DNA of 64,000 bases from Polaromonas sp. YR568 (GCF_900116715.1 NZ_FPBM01000010.1:62001-126000), one strand, 5' to 3'. Shown: positions 7,113 through 16,211, counted from the first letter of the stretch. Notes: generated from the sequence alone by a model not told the origin. Program-made: numbers and translations.

Positions 7113-8706
7113 TGCGGCTGAGCAGCGCGACGGGTAACAAGCCCACCAACACCAGCGCCAACGCGGGCAAGGCGGCTTCACCCAGCCGCTCATCTCGCGC
7201 GAGCTGGTAGGTGATGACGGCCAGCGTGTCGCTGTTAAAGGGCCGCAAGACCAGCGTGGCGGGCAGTTCCTTCATCACATCGACAAACACCAGCAGGCCG
7301 GCCGCGGCGACTGAGCGCTTGAGCAGCGGCCAGTGCACACGGCTGAGGATGCCGAAGCCGCCGGTGCCCAGCATGCGTGCGCTGTCATCAAAGCTGGCCG
7401 GAATGCGCGAGTAGCCGCTTTGCAGGCTTTGCAGCGCCACGGCGCTGAAGCGCACCAGGTAGGCCCAGACCACGCCGAGGATGGTGGCGGTAACCCAGTA
7501 ACCCGCGCTGGTCTGCGGTGCGGCGGCCTGCAGCCAGCCGACGGGCAGCAAGAGTCCCACCACGATCACCGCGCCGGGCACCGCGTAGCCCAGGCCCGCC
7601 AATTGCACAGCTGCGCGGGTGAGCCAGCCCGGCTGGCGGCGCACGGCAAAGGCCAGGCCGACAGCGAGCGCGGTGGCCAGCAACGCGCTCAAGCCCGCCA
7701 GGCCGATGCTGCTGAGCGTCCAGCTGAGGAATTTGTCCCAGAGCAGGTTATCCCAGCCCAGCACCAGCGGGCGCAGCATAAAGAGCACCGGCAGCACAAA
7801 GCCGAGCGCGATGGGCACGGCACACACCAGCCAGGCCGCCACGGCGCGCAGGCCGCGCAATTGCACAGGCGCGGCGTCCTGCGCGCCGGCACGCGCGCCG
7901 CGGCCGGTGGCAAAGCGCATGCGCTTTTGCGCGCTGTGCTCTATCCACAGCAGCAGCGCGACGAAAAAGAGCAGCACGGTGGCGAGCTGCGCGGCGGCGA
8001 TGCGGTTGTCCATGGACAGCCACGCCTTGTAGATGCCGGCGGTGAAAGTCTGGATGCCGAAGTAGCTGGAGACGCCGAAGTCGGCCAGCGTTTCCATCAG
8101 GGCCAGCGCCACGCCCGCTGCCACTGCGGGCCGCGCCAATGGCAGCGCCACACCCCGAATGCGGCGCGACAGCGGCGCGCCCAGCAGGCGCGCGGCTTCC
8201 ATCAGGTGCACGGCGCGTTCTGACAAAGCCGTGCGTGCCAGCAGGTACACATAAGGATAGAGCGCGACGGTGAACACCAGCACCGCGCCGCCCAGGCTGC
8301 GCACCTCGGGCAGCAACCGGCCCTGCAAGCCGAAGCTGGCGCGCAGCCAGGTCTGCAACGGGCCGGCGTATTGCAGGAAGTCGGTGTATGCATAGGCCAG
8401 CACATAGGCCGGCATGGCCAGCGGCAGCAGCAAGGCCCACTCAAACACCCGGCGCCCCGGAAAGTCAAACAAGGTGACGGCGCTGGCCGTGGCCATGCCC
8501 ACCACCGTCACGCCAAAGGCCACGCACAGGCACAACAGCAAGGACGTGCGTGTGTAGTCGGGCAACACGGTCTGCAGCATCTGCAGAAGGATGGACTGCG
8601 CCTCGCTGTTGAACTGCAACCAGGACAAGGCCACGGCCAGCACCGGCAGCGTCAGCAGGCCGACCAACACAAACAGCAGAGCAGGAGGAAAAAATCGGCG
8701 AAACAT
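7096..8706 (-). CDS. Iron(III)-type ABC transporter permease (FbpB/AfuB family)
   Basis: A 536-residue membrane protein made of two homologous permease halves, about 12 hydrophobic segments in total. This is the layout of the FbpB-type ferric ion permeases, with an EAA-like loop in each half (LMEAARLLGAPLSRRIRGVALP and DDSARMLGTGGFGILSRVHWP). It is divergent from its ATPase partner; a Fur-like box lies in the 120 bp between them. No periplasmic iron-binding protein is next to it, so that component must be encoded elsewhere. 2-aminoethylphosphonate or thiamine transport by a related permease is an alternative, but the Fur-like site favours iron. Confidence 0.82.
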   Translation of the reverse strand: MFRRFFPPALLFVLVGLLTLPVLAVALSWLQFNSEAQSILLQMLQTVLPDYTRTSLLLCLCVAFGVTVVGMATASAVTLFDFPGRRVFEWALLLPLAMPAYVLAYAYTDFLQYAGPLQTWLRASFGLQGRLLPEVRSLGGAVLVFTVALYPYVYLLARTALSERAVHLMEAARLLGAPLSRRIRGVALPLARPAVAAGVALALMETLADFGVSSYFGIQTFTAGIYKAWLSMDNRIAAAQLATVLLFFVALLLWIEHSAQKRMRFATGRGARAGAQDAAPVQLRGLRAVAAWLVCAVPIALGFVLPVLFMLRPLVLGWDNLLWDKFLSWTLSSIGLAGLSALLATALAVGLAFAVRRQPGWLTRAAVQLAGLGYAVPGAVIVVGLLLPVGWLQAAAPQTSAGYWVTATILGVVWAYLVRFSAVALQSLQSGYSRIPASFDDSARMLGTGGFGILSRVHWPLLKRSVAAAGLLVFVDVMKELPATLVLRPFNSDTLAVITYQLARDERLGEAALPALALVLVGLLPVALLSRTLRSK

Positions 8707-8783
8707 GGAGCCTCAGCAAAAAGGCCTCTCGCGGGAAGGGGTTTGCCCCCGCCTGCGTTCGCCATGGTCTGCAGTCAGTCACT

Positions 8784-8802
8784 GCAAATGAGAATTGTAA
8801 GC
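8784..8802. promoter_or_regulatory. Candidate Fur box
   Basis: The 19-mer GCAAATGAGAATTGTAAGC agrees with the Fur consensus GATAATGATAATCATTATC at 12 of 19 positions by eye, including the central ATGAxAAT. It lies in the divergent region between the iron-type permease (start 8706) and ATPase (start 8827), where one site could control both. Confidence 0.55.
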
Positions 8803-8826
8803 ATCTACGGCCCTACAATCGAACCC

Positions 8827-9921
8827 ATGTTTCTGGATATCTCCCAGCTGGGCGTGCACTACGCCGGCCGCACCAAGCCTGCCGTGGACGACGTGTCGTT
8901 CAGCCTCCAGGCAGGGGAAATCGGCGTCCTGATCGGGCCCTCGGGCTGCGGTAAAACCACCTTGCTGCGCGCCGTCGCCGGCCTGGAGCGGGCCAACACC
9001 GGCAGCATCACGCTGGCGCAGGATGTCGTGAGCAGCAGCAATTTGCATGTACCCGCCGAATCACGCCGCATCGGCATGGTGTTTCAGGACTACGCACTGT
9101 TTCCGCACCTTGATGCGGCGCACAACGTCGCCTTCGGCCTCACCCATCTGACGCCGGCCCAGCGCGACCAGCGCGTCAGTGAAGTGCTGGAGCTGGTTGG
9201 CCTGGGCAATGTGCACAAACGCTTTCCGCATGAGCTTTCAGGCGGCCAGCAGCAACGTGTGGCACTGGCGCGCGCGCTGGCGCCGCAGCCGCGCCTGCTG
9301 CTGCTGGACGAACCTTTTTCCAACCTGGACGTGGACCTGCGGGAGCGCCTGGCCCACGAGGTGCGCGGCATCCTGAAGGCGGCTGGCGCGACGGCGCTGT
9401 TTGTCACGCACGACCAGCTGGAAGCCTTTGCCATCGGCGACCGCATCGGCGTGATGCACCAAGGCAAGTTGCATCAGTGGGATGAGGCCTACGCGCTCTA
9501 CCACCGCCCTGCCACGCGCTTTGTGGCGGACTTCATCGGCCATGGCGTGTTTACGCCGGCGCATATCGAGCAGCGCGGCGACGACGTGGTGGTGCACACC
9601 GCCCTCGGCGACCTCACCGACATGCTTGAATGCCCCCTGCCCGGCGCGTACGCCGGCGGCTTGTGCGATGTGCTGCTGCGCGCCGACGACATCGTGCATG
9701 ACGACAACGCGCCGGTGAAGGCGCAAATCGTGCGCAAGGCATTTCGCGGCTCGGAGTTTTTGTACACGCTCAAGCTGCAGACGGGTGAAACGGTGCTGGC
9801 GCATGTGCCGTCACACCACAACCATGCGCTGGGCGAGTGGATTGGGATTCGCGCTGAAGTCGACCATGTGGTGACCTTCCCACGCGAAGCCGATATGGCG
9901 CCGGCTACGACACCGGCCTGA
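8827..9921 (+). CDS. Iron(III)-type ABC transporter ATPase (FbpC family)
   Basis: Start chosen at ATG 8827 (364 residues, MFLDISQLGVHYAG), because the open frame extends far upstream through the divergent promoter and into the permease gene. An ATG at 8788 inside the Fur-like box is less likely. The nucleotide-binding domain has Walker A GPSGCGKTTLL, signature LSGGQQQRVALARAL, Walker B LLLLDEPFSNLD and switch His in FVTHDQ. A C-terminal regulatory part of about 120 residues follows (TOBE-like, RADDIVHDDNAPVKAQIVRK), as in FbpC. It ends 4 bp from the convergent acyltransferase gene. Confidence 0.85.
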   Translation: MFLDISQLGVHYAGRTKPAVDDVSFSLQAGEIGVLIGPSGCGKTTLLRAVAGLERANTGSITLAQDVVSSSNLHVPAESRRIGMVFQDYALFPHLDAAHNVAFGLTHLTPAQRDQRVSEVLELVGLGNVHKRFPHELSGGQQQRVALARALAPQPRLLLLDEPFSNLDVDLRERLAHEVRGILKAAGATALFVTHDQLEAFAIGDRIGVMHQGKLHQWDEAYALYHRPATRFVADFIGHGVFTPAHIEQRGDDVVVHTALGDLTDMLECPLPGAYAGGLCDVLLRADDIVHDDNAPVKAQIVRKAFRGSEFLYTLKLQTGETVLAHVPSHHNHALGEWIGIRAEVDHVVTFPREADMAPATTPA

Positions 9922-9925
9922 GCTT

Positions 9926-10690
9926 TCAGCGTCCCTGCGTCTGCCTCAGGCGCTCAATATCTTCCCGCAGTGTTTCCGCCCACACCCGCCGTGTCTGGCC
10001 TTGCGGCGCCTGCGGCTCGCCATAGCTAACGACCGCCTTGAGCGGCGGTGCGGTCAGGGTGCGCCAGATTGAGCCGACCAGGGTTTCGTCGTCGACATAG
10101 CTGGGGGCGAAGCTGGTTTCGCCGCTGGCGGCGTCAATGAACTTCAGTGCCACCGGCTGCACCGGCACAGACGCCTCAATCGCTGCCTGGATCAGGTTGG
10201 CGTGAAAGTGTTTGAGGGTGATGCCGTCGCCCGTCGTGCCTTCAGGAAACACGGCCAGGATGTCACCCGCACGAAGGCTGTCGGCCATTTGCGTGACGAC
10301 GCGGTGGGCGTCGCGGCGTGACTCGCGCTCGATATACAGCGTGCCGGCGCCATCGGCCAGCGTGCGCACAAAAGGCCAGCTTCTCACGTCGGCCTTGGAG
10401 ACAAAACGGCAATGGCGCGCGGCGTGCATCACCAGGATGTCGAGCCACGAAATATGGTTGGCTACCAGCAGTATCGGGCCGGCGGGAGGGCGTGTGCCGT
10501 TGACCACCAGCTCAATGCCGACGATGCGCAACATGGCCTCGGCCCACACCTGCACGCGCGCCTCTTGCTCAGCCTGGGGCAGGCTGGGGAAAACCGTCTT
10601 GATAGTCCAGAAGCCCTGCACCGCGTGCACAACGGCACGCAGCAGGGTCCAGCAGAAACGAAGCCACCTCATACGCATCTCATCCCACAA
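9926..10690 (-). CDS. Lysophospholipid acyltransferase (PlsC-like)
   Basis: 254 residues with the two motifs of 1-acylglycerol-3-phosphate acyltransferases: NHISWLD (HX4D catalytic motif, about residue 92) and FPEGTTGDG (phosphate binding). An N-terminal hydrophobic segment suggests membrane attachment. It would transfer an acyl chain to a lysophospholipid such as lysophosphatidic acid. It is the last gene of the yqgE-ruvX-pyrR-pyrB-pyrX cluster, 8 nt after pyrX, so it is probably co-transcribed with pyrimidine genes. It may be a second acyltransferase beside a housekeeping PlsC. Confidence 0.85.
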   Translation of the reverse strand: MWDEMRMRWLRFCWTLLRAVVHAVQGFWTIKTVFPSLPQAEQEARVQVWAEAMLRIVGIELVVNGTRPPAGPILLVANHISWLDILVMHAARHCRFVSKADVRSWPFVRTLADGAGTLYIERESRRDAHRVVTQMADSLRAGDILAVFPEGTTGDGITLKHFHANLIQAAIEASVPVQPVALKFIDAASGETSFAPSYVDDETLVGSIWRTLTAPPLKAVVSYGEPQAPQGQTRRVWAETLREDIERLRQTQGR

Positions 10691-10698
10691 CGCGCACG

Positions 10699-12006
10699 TC
10701 AGTGCGAGGCTTCAGGCGCTTCATAGGCAAGCTGCCCACCCACGATGGTCCAGCGCACGCGCGCAGGCATCTGGTGGCCCGAGAACGGCGTGTGTTTACC
10801 CTGGCTGCGCAAGGCGGTGGGCTCGACGGTCCATTCGCCGGCCGGGTCGAACACGCAGATGTCGGCCACGCCGCCCTTGACGAGCTGACCCGCGCTCGCT
10901 TGCAGCGTGCCGAGCGAATTGCCCAGCACCCGTGCGGGCTCACTGGTAAGCACGGCCAGCGCGCGCTGCAAACCGGCTTCGCTGTCGGCACCCCATTTGC
11001 AGGCCAGGCCCAGCAGCAGTTCGAGCCCGGTGGCGCCCGGCTCGGCTTCGGCAAAGGGCAAGGTCTTGGCGTCCTCGTCGACGGGCGTGTGGTCTGACAC
11101 CAGCGCGTCGATGGTGCCGTCGGCCAGGCCCTGGCGGATGGCGTCGCGGTCGCGCTGCTGGCGCAGCGGCGGGTCCAGCCGCATGCGGCTGTCGAAGTAG
11201 CCGATGTCCACGTCGGTGAGGTGCAGGCTGTTGATGCTGACATCGCAGGTCACGGCCAGGCCCTCGGCTTTTGCCTTGGCGACCAGTGCCACGCCCGCGG
11301 CGCTGCTGATGCGGCAAAGATGAACGCGCGCGCCGGTGGCACGCACCAGTTCAAAGATGGTGTGCAGCGCGATGGTTTCGGCGGCGACGGAGACACCGCT
11401 CAGGCCCAGGCGCGTGGCCAGCGCGCCGCTGGCGGCGACGCCGCTGCCCAAATACATCTCTTGCGGGCGCAGCCAGACGGTGTAACCGAAGGTGGAGGCG
11501 TATTGCAGGGCACGCATCATGACTTGTGTGTTGGCCAGTGGCACCTCGGCCTGGCTGAAGCCCACACAGCCGGCTTCGGTCAACTCGACCATCTCGGTCA
11601 GCGTCTCGCCCTTGAGCGCCCGCGTGAGCGCGCCCAGCGGGAACACGCGCGACTGGTGCAGTTTCTCAGCGCGGAACTTGAGCATCTCGACGAGGCCGGG
11701 CTCGTCGAGCACCGGGTCGGTGTCGGGCGGGCAGACCAGGCTGGTGACACCGCCGGCGACGGCCGCAGCCAATTCGCTTTCGAGCATGCCTTCGTGCTCA
11801 TGCCCGGGCTCGCGCAGACGGGCCGACAGATCGATCAGGCCGGGCGCGACGATGCAGCCGGTGGCGTCGATGGTTTTGTTGGGTGCGAAATCGGCAGGCG
11901 TGCTTTTGAGCGAGACGATGCGGCCAGCGGCGATCGCCACGTCGCAAACTTCGTCGAACCTGGAGCCCGGGTCAATGACGCGGCCATTTTTGATGAGTAT
12001 CTTCAT
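10699..12006 (-). CDS. pyrX: Dihydroorotase-like pseudoenzyme, ATCase partner (PyrC'/PyrX)
   Basis: A 435-residue amidohydrolase-fold protein of the type I dihydroorotase family. The metal-binding DxHxHxREPG motif is replaced by DLSARLREPG (residues 59-68), so both histidines are lost (to Ser61 and Arg63). The next metal region, normally PHHL, reads INSL near residue 257, and DHAPH reads DHTPV near 303. Loss of these ligands matches the inactive PyrC' described in Pseudomonas, which binds aspartate carbamoyltransferase and is needed for its assembly. It lies 16 nt downstream of pyrB, which fits that role. An active dihydroorotase must be encoded elsewhere. It is often mislabelled as dihydroorotase. 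Confidence 0.88.
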   Translation of the reverse strand: MKILIKNGRVIDPGSRFDEVCDVAIAAGRIVSLKSTPADFAPNKTIDATGCIVAPGLIDLSARLREPGHEHEGMLESELAAAVAGGVTSLVCPPDTDPVLDEPGLVEMLKFRAEKLHQSRVFPLGALTRALKGETLTEMVELTEAGCVGFSQAEVPLANTQVMMRALQYASTFGYTVWLRPQEMYLGSGVAASGALATRLGLSGVSVAAETIALHTIFELVRATGARVHLCRISSAAGVALVAKAKAEGLAVTCDVSINSLHLTDVDIGYFDSRMRLDPPLRQQRDRDAIRQGLADGTIDALVSDHTPVDEDAKTLPFAEAEPGATGLELLLGLACKWGADSEAGLQRALAVLTSEPARVLGNSLGTLQASAGQLVKGGVADICVFDPAGEWTVEPTALRSQGKHTPFSGHQMPARVRWTIVGGQLAYEAPEASH

Positions 12007-12022
12007 TCTTTTTTCTCCGCGT

Positions 12023-12985
12023 TCAGGCTTCGTTTCCGGCGACTATGCTCATCACCGCCATGCGGACGGCGATGCCGAAGGTGACCTGCGGAAGGATCAC
12101 GCTCTGCGTGCCGTCAACCACGGCGGAGTCGATCTCCACGCCGCGGTTGATGGGGCCCGGGTGCATGACGATGGCGTCGGGTTTGGCCAGTTGCAGCTTT
12201 TCGGTGGTGAGGCCAAAGCTCTTGAAAAATTCCTGGCTGCTGGGCAGCAGCGCGCCGGACATGCGCTCGTTTTGCAGCCTGAGCATGATGATCACATCGG
12301 CGCCCTTGATGCCCTCTTCGAGCGTGTTGCAGACCCGCACGCCCATCTGCGCCATGTCGGCGGGCACCAGGGTTTTGGGGCCGACCACACGCACTTCGGG
12401 GCAACCCAGCGTGGTGAGCGCATGGATGTCGGAGCGCGCCACGCGCGAGTGCAGCACGTCGCCGACGATGGCGACGGTGAGTTTGCTGAAGTCCTTCTTG
12501 TAGTGCCGGATGGTGTACATGTCGAGCAGGCCTTGCGTGGGGTGCGCATGACGGCCGTCGCCGGCGTTAATCACGTGCACGTGCGGCGCGACGTGCTGGG
12601 CGATCAGGTAGGGCGCGCCCGATTCGCTGTGGCGCACGACAAAGAGGTCAGCGGCCATGGCGCTCAGGTTGGCGATGGTGTCGAGCAGCGACTCGCCCTT
12701 GGAGGCCGAGGAGCGCGCGATGTCCAGGTTGATAACGTCGGCCGACAGCCGCGTGGCGGCGATCTCAAAAGTGGTTCGGGTTCGGGTGGAGTTTTCAAAG
12801 AAGAGGTTGAAAACGCTCTTGCCGCGCAGCAGCGGGACTTTTTTGACTTCGCGGTTGTTGACGCTGACGAAGTTGGCGGCGGTGTCGAGGATCTGCGTCA
12901 GAGTGGCTTTGGGCAGGCCTTCGATCGACAGCAGGTGGATCAGCTCGCCGTTTTTGTTGAGTTGCGGATTTCGTCGGTACAGCAT
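12023..12985 (-). CDS. pyrB: Aspartate carbamoyltransferase catalytic subunit
   Basis: Transfers carbamoyl phosphate to aspartate, the committed step of pyrimidine synthesis. The 320 residues contain the carbamoyl-phosphate loop [12 protein letters not shown] (about residues 61-72), the downstream loop [14 protein letters not shown] and the aspartate-binding MLRLQNERM region. No PyrI regulatory subunit gene is present. Instead the inactive dihydroorotase homologue follows directly, as in the Pseudomonas-type dodecameric enzyme. pyrR lies 53 nt upstream in the same operon. Confidence 0.95.
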   Translation of the reverse strand: MLYRRNPQLNKNGELIHLLSIEGLPKATLTQILDTAANFVSVNNREVKKVPLLRGKSVFNLFFENSTRTRTTFEIAATRLSADVINLDIARSSASKGESLLDTIANLSAMAADLFVVRHSESGAPYLIAQHVAPHVHVINAGDGRHAHPTQGLLDMYTIRHYKKDFSKLTVAIVGDVLHSRVARSDIHALTTLGCPEVRVVGPKTLVPADMAQMGVRVCNTLEEGIKGADVIIMLRLQNERMSGALLPSSQEFFKSFGLTTEKLQLAKPDAIVMHPGPINRGVEIDSAVVDGTQSVILPQVTFGIAVRMAVMSIVAGNEA

Positions 12986-13038
12986 GTGATGGACTCCTTG
13001 GGGTCTCTTGATTTTTTGAGTATGGTTTGACGGTGCGT

Positions 13039-13542
13039 TCAGCCCTGAACCTGGAAGCTGAATTTGCCGTCTTCCGCACGAGCCAGCTCCAGCGACTGTG
13101 AGGCGGGCAAGGCCACGCGCGCCACAGCCAGGTCGGGCTGCACCGGCAACTCGCGCCCGCCGCGGTCTACCAGCACGACCAGCTTGACGCTGGCGGGACG
13201 GCCGTAGTCAAACAGCTCATTGAGCACTGCACGGATGGTGCGGCCGGTGTAGAGCACATCGTCGACCACGACCAGGTGCGCGCCGTTCACATCAAAGGGC
13301 AGCAGAGTCTGGCCGCTGGAGGCCAGGCCGCGCTGCGAGAAGTCGTCGCGGTGCATGGAGGAGGACAGCACACCGGCCTCGCCTTCCAGGCCCAAGTCTT
13401 TTTGCAGGCGCTGCGCCAGCCAGGCGCCGCCGGAGGCCACACCGACCAGCTTGGGCGGCAGGGGGTAGGACGCCAGTTGCTGGCGCATGCCGCGCAACAG
13501 GTCGCTGTACAGCGCCTCGGCGTCCAGGATCAGACTGCTCAT
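13039..13542 (-). CDS. pyrR: PyrR bifunctional pyrimidine regulator / uracil phosphoribosyltransferase
   Basis: 167 residues with the PRPP-binding signature [18 protein letters not shown] of type I phosphoribosyltransferases, which fits PyrR. In Gram-positive bacteria PyrR binds pyr mRNA; in proteobacteria its regulatory role is less clear and it may mainly salvage uracil. It overlaps ruvX by 4 nt (ATGA) and precedes pyrB by 53 nt. I see no convincing antiterminator/terminator pair in that gap, so RNA-based control at this site is unsupported. Confidence 0.9.
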   Translation of the reverse strand: MSSLILDAEALYSDLLRGMRQQLASYPLPPKLVGVASGGAWLAQRLQKDLGLEGEAGVLSSSMHRDDFSQRGLASSGQTLLPFDVNGAHLVVVDDVLYTGRTIRAVLNELFDYGRPASVKLVVLVDRGGRELPVQPDLAVARVALPASQSLELARAEDGKFSFQVQG

Positions 13543-13961
13543 GGAAAACTCCTTAAAAACTGCTCGAGGATGATGCAGGCCGACGCCGCGTCGGCGTCAA
13601 GCGCGCCGCCGGCGAGCGCCTCGGTGGTGCTGTAGCGCTCATCCACCTCAAAGACCTGAAGGCCGAAGCGCCCGCGAAGCTGGCGGGCAAACTTTTGCGC
13701 CCGCACGGTATTGTCGTGGCTTGCGCCGTCGGGGTGAAAGGGCACGCCGACGACCAAAGCGTCGGGCTGCCACTCCTTAATGCGCGCTTCGACGGCTTTG
13801 AGGCGCGCGTCACTGCCTTCAGCGGCAATGGTGGGCTGGGGTGTGGCGGTGCGGGTGAGGACGTTGCCGGTGGCAACGCCTGTGCGCTTGAGACCGAAGT
13901 CAAAAGCAAGAAAAGTATTAAGGCCAGCGGGCCGGATGGAAGGCATGGCCGCAAGGCTCAT
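13539..13961 (-). CDS. ruvX: RuvX/YqgF pre-16S rRNA nuclease (putative Holliday junction resolvase)
   Basis: 140 residues of the RNase H-like YqgF family. The N-terminal FLAFDFGLKRTGVA contains the first catalytic Asp; VVGVPFHPDGA and the C-terminal DERYSTTEA (second acidic site) and LDADAASACIILEQFL (third) follow in the family order. YqgF matures the 5' end of 16S rRNA in E. coli; RuvX is the older name. It overlaps yqgE upstream and pyrR downstream by 4 nt each, so the three are translationally coupled. Confidence 0.92.
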   Translation of the reverse strand: MSLAAMPSIRPAGLNTFLAFDFGLKRTGVATGNVLTRTATPQPTIAAEGSDARLKAVEARIKEWQPDALVVGVPFHPDGASHDNTVRAQKFARQLRGRFGLQVFEVDERYSTTEALAGGALDADAASACIILEQFLRSFP

Positions 13962-14545
13962 GCGTGGCCGGCCTCGGGTGAAAGCATCCAGCTTTGCAGG
14001 CCCAGCAACATGAGGGCCTTGTCGTAGCGCTGCTCGACCGGCGTGTCGAAAATCACGTCCACGTCGGCGGCGACGGTGAGCCAGCTGTTGTCGGAGATTT
14101 CGGATTCAAGCTGGCCTTCGCCCCAGGCCGAGTAGCCGAGCGAGACAAACACCTTGCGCGGGCCGGCGCCGGTGGAGAGCGCTTCCAGCACGTCTTTGGA
14201 GGTGGTCATCTCCAGGCCGCCGGGAATGGTCATGGTCGAGGCATAGACCGATTCGTTGCCGGGCATCATGGATTCGTGGAGCACAAAACCCCGCTCGGTC
14301 TGAACCGGGCCGCCCTGGAACACGAGGGCTTGCGAGAGGTCGTCGCGTCGCAGCGGCAACTCGACCTTGTCGAAGAGGTTCTTCAGGTTGATGTCGCTGG
14401 GCTTGTTGATGATCAGGCCCAGGGCGCCCCTGTCGCTGTGTTCGCACATATAGACCACGCTTTTGGCAAAAGCTTCGTCATCCATCCCGGGCATGGCGAT
14501 GAGGAAGTGATGCGTGAGGTTGATCGATGCGGAATCCGTGGCCAT
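13958..14545 (-). CDS. yqgE: YqgE/AlgH family protein (UPF0301)
   Basis: 195 residues with the family-typical opening LTHHFLIAMPGMDDEAFAKSVVYMCEH and the GALGLIINKPSDI motif. The yqgE-yqgF pair is conserved across proteobacteria; the molecular role of YqgE is unknown, and AlgH in Pseudomonas affects regulation of several pathways. It is the first gene of the minus-strand cluster, and the 110 bp to the divergent photolyase gene should hold its promoter, although no clear -35/-10 could be assigned. Confidence 0.9.
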   Translation of the reverse strand: MATDSASINLTHHFLIAMPGMDDEAFAKSVVYMCEHSDRGALGLIINKPSDINLKNLFDKVELPLRRDDLSQALVFQGGPVQTERGFVLHESMMPGNESVYASTMTIPGGLEMTTSKDVLEALSTGAGPRKVFVSLGYSAWGEGQLESEISDNSWLTVAADVDVIFDTPVEQRYDKALMLLGLQSWMLSPEAGHA

Positions 14546-14655
14546 GGGAGGATTTTACGCCGGACGGCGCGGCGCGGGATAGCCGCACTGCCCGGCAACC
14601 TGCCTATCCGCAGGGTTTGAAAGGCCGCAGAGCCGCTTTTCGGTACCATGGTCCG

Positions 14656-16125
14656 ATGCAAAAGAAGTATGAGACCGGGTTGATGTGGTTCCGGCGCGAC
14701 CTGCGGGTTCAGGACAATGCGGCGCTGTACCACGCGCTGAAGTCTTGTAAGCAGGTGTATTGCGCCTTTGTTTTTGACCGGGATATTCTGGACAGCCTGC
14801 CCCGGGTCGACCGCCGGGTGGAGTTCATCCGGGAATCGGTGCTGAGCCTGGATGGGCAGCTCCAGCAGATGAGCGCTGCGGCCGGCAAGCCCGGCGCCTG
14901 CCTGCTGACGGCGCATCACGGCGCCGTGGAGGCGGTGGTGCGGCTGGCGGCGGAACTGGGCGCAAATGCCGTCTTTACCAATCACGATGACGAGCCCCAG
15001 TCACTGGCACGCGACGCCGCGGTGCAGGCCGCGCTCGAAGCCGGGGGCAAGGCTTTTCACAGCTTCAAGGATCACGTCATCTTTGAGCGCCAGGAGGTGC
15101 TGACCCTGGCGGGCAAGCCCTACACCGTGTTCACGCCCTACAAAAATGCCTGGCTGAATAAGGTGGACGACTTTTACCTCAAGCCCTATCCCGTTGAAAA
15201 ATATGCTGCGGCCCTGGCAACCGTTTCGGCCAGCCGGCGCCCTGTCCCGTCGCTGAACGAACTGGGATTTGAGGCCAGCAACCTGTCGTCGCTGAAGATT
15301 CCAATGGGCAGCGAAGGCGGCGCCCAGCTTTTTGAGGACTTCATCGGCCGCATGACGCACTACAAAGAGGCACGGGACTTTCCGGCCGTCAAAGGCCCGA
15401 GTTACCTGGGCGTACACCTCCGGTTCGGCACGGTGTCGATACGGCAGATGGCTTCGGTGGCCTTCCGGCAGCCCTCCCAAAATGAGGGTGCAGCCACCTG
15501 GCTCAGCGAGCTGATCTGGCGGGATTTTTATGCGCAGATTCTGGCCAACTTCCCGCATGCCGTCGGCAGTGCGTTCAAGCCGGACTATGACGCGATTGAG
15601 TGGGAAAGCGGCGAGAAAGCCCAAGCGCTGTTTCAGGCCTGGTGTGATGGCCGCACGGGCTACCCACTGGTGGATGCGGCCATGGCGCAGATCAACCAGA
15701 CGGGTTATATGCACAACCGCCTGCGCATGGTGACCGCCAGTTTTCTGGTGAAGGACCTGGGTATCGACTGGCGCTGGGGTGAACGTTATTTCGCCGAAAA
15801 GCTCAATGACTTTGACCTGTCGGCCAACAACGGCGGCTGGCAGTGGGCGGCGAGCACCGGTTGTGATGCGCAGCCGTATTTCCGCATCTTCAACCCGGTG
15901 AGCCAGAGCGAGAAGTTTGATGCTGACGGAAAGTTCATCCGCAAATACGTGCCGGTATTGGCGCAGCTACCCAACAAGGCGCTGCACAGCCCCTGGCTGG
16001 CGAAACCGCTGGAGCTGGCCGGCGCGGGCGTGGTGCTGGGCAAAAACTACCCACTGCCCATCGTGCAGCACGACGAGGCGCGAGCGCTGACGCTGCTGCG
16101 CTATGCGGTCGTGAAAAAGGCCTGA
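14656..16125 (+). CDS. phrB: Deoxyribodipyrimidine photolyase
   Basis: Light-driven repair of cyclobutane pyrimidine dimers. The start at ATG 14656 (489 residues, MQKKYETGLMWFRRDLRVQDN) matches the family N-terminus; the open frame upstream is fortuitous. The N-terminal antenna-binding alpha/beta domain is followed by the helical FAD domain with GPSYLGVHLRFGTVSIRQ, the dimer-pocket TGYMHNRLRM and the FAD-site NNGGWQWAASTGCDAQPYFR. These are features of class I CPD photolyases. An intrinsic terminator follows. No antirepressor or light-sensor gene is adjacent. Confidence 0.93.
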   Translation: MQKKYETGLMWFRRDLRVQDNAALYHALKSCKQVYCAFVFDRDILDSLPRVDRRVEFIRESVLSLDGQLQQMSAAAGKPGACLLTAHHGAVEAVVRLAAELGANAVFTNHDDEPQSLARDAAVQAALEAGGKAFHSFKDHVIFERQEVLTLAGKPYTVFTPYKNAWLNKVDDFYLKPYPVEKYAAALATVSASRRPVPSLNELGFEASNLSSLKIPMGSEGGAQLFEDFIGRMTHYKEARDFPAVKGPSYLGVHLRFGTVSIRQMASVAFRQPSQNEGAATWLSELIWRDFYAQILANFPHAVGSAFKPDYDAIEWESGEKAQALFQAWCDGRTGYPLVDAAMAQINQTGYMHNRLRMVTASFLVKDLGIDWRWGERYFAEKLNDFDLSANNGGWQWAASTGCDAQPYFRIFNPVSQSEKFDADGKFIRKYVPVLAQLPNKALHSPWLAKPLELAGAGVVLGKNYPLPIVQHDEARALTLLRYAVVKKA

Positions 16126-16141
16126 GAGGGACTCTCAGGCC
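16119..16141. terminator. Perfect hairpin over the photolyase stop codon
   Basis: GGCCTGAGAG (16119-16128) and CTCTCAGGCC (16132-16141) pair perfectly around the 3-nt loop GGA and include the TGA stop. The following bases are only moderately T-rich, so it may be a 3'-end stabiliser with the stronger terminator 45 bp further on. Confidence 0.5.
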
Positions 16142-16185
16142 TTGCTATTGCTTTAGGAGCAGATTGCGCACAGCCCACCTGGGCT

Positions 16186-16208
16186 ACAGCCTGGTTGGGC
16201 TGTTTTTT
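16186..16208 (+). terminator. Intrinsic terminator after phrB
   Basis: ACAGCC (16186-16191) and GGCTGT (16198-16203) form a stem with a 6-nt loop, immediately followed by six T (16203-16208). It ends the photolyase transcript 4 bp before the convergent chpA stop. Confidence 0.75.
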
Positions 16209-16211
16209 GCC

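Noticed and set aside
8371..8826. N-terminal extension of the iron-type ATPase by about 150 codons
   Set aside because: The extension lies antisense to the permease gene and crosses the divergent promoter and Fur-like box; homologues begin at MFLDISQL.
12986..13038. PyrR-dependent attenuator in the gap between pyrR and pyrB
   Set aside because: The 53-nt gap is too short and shows no convincing antiterminator/terminator alternatives.
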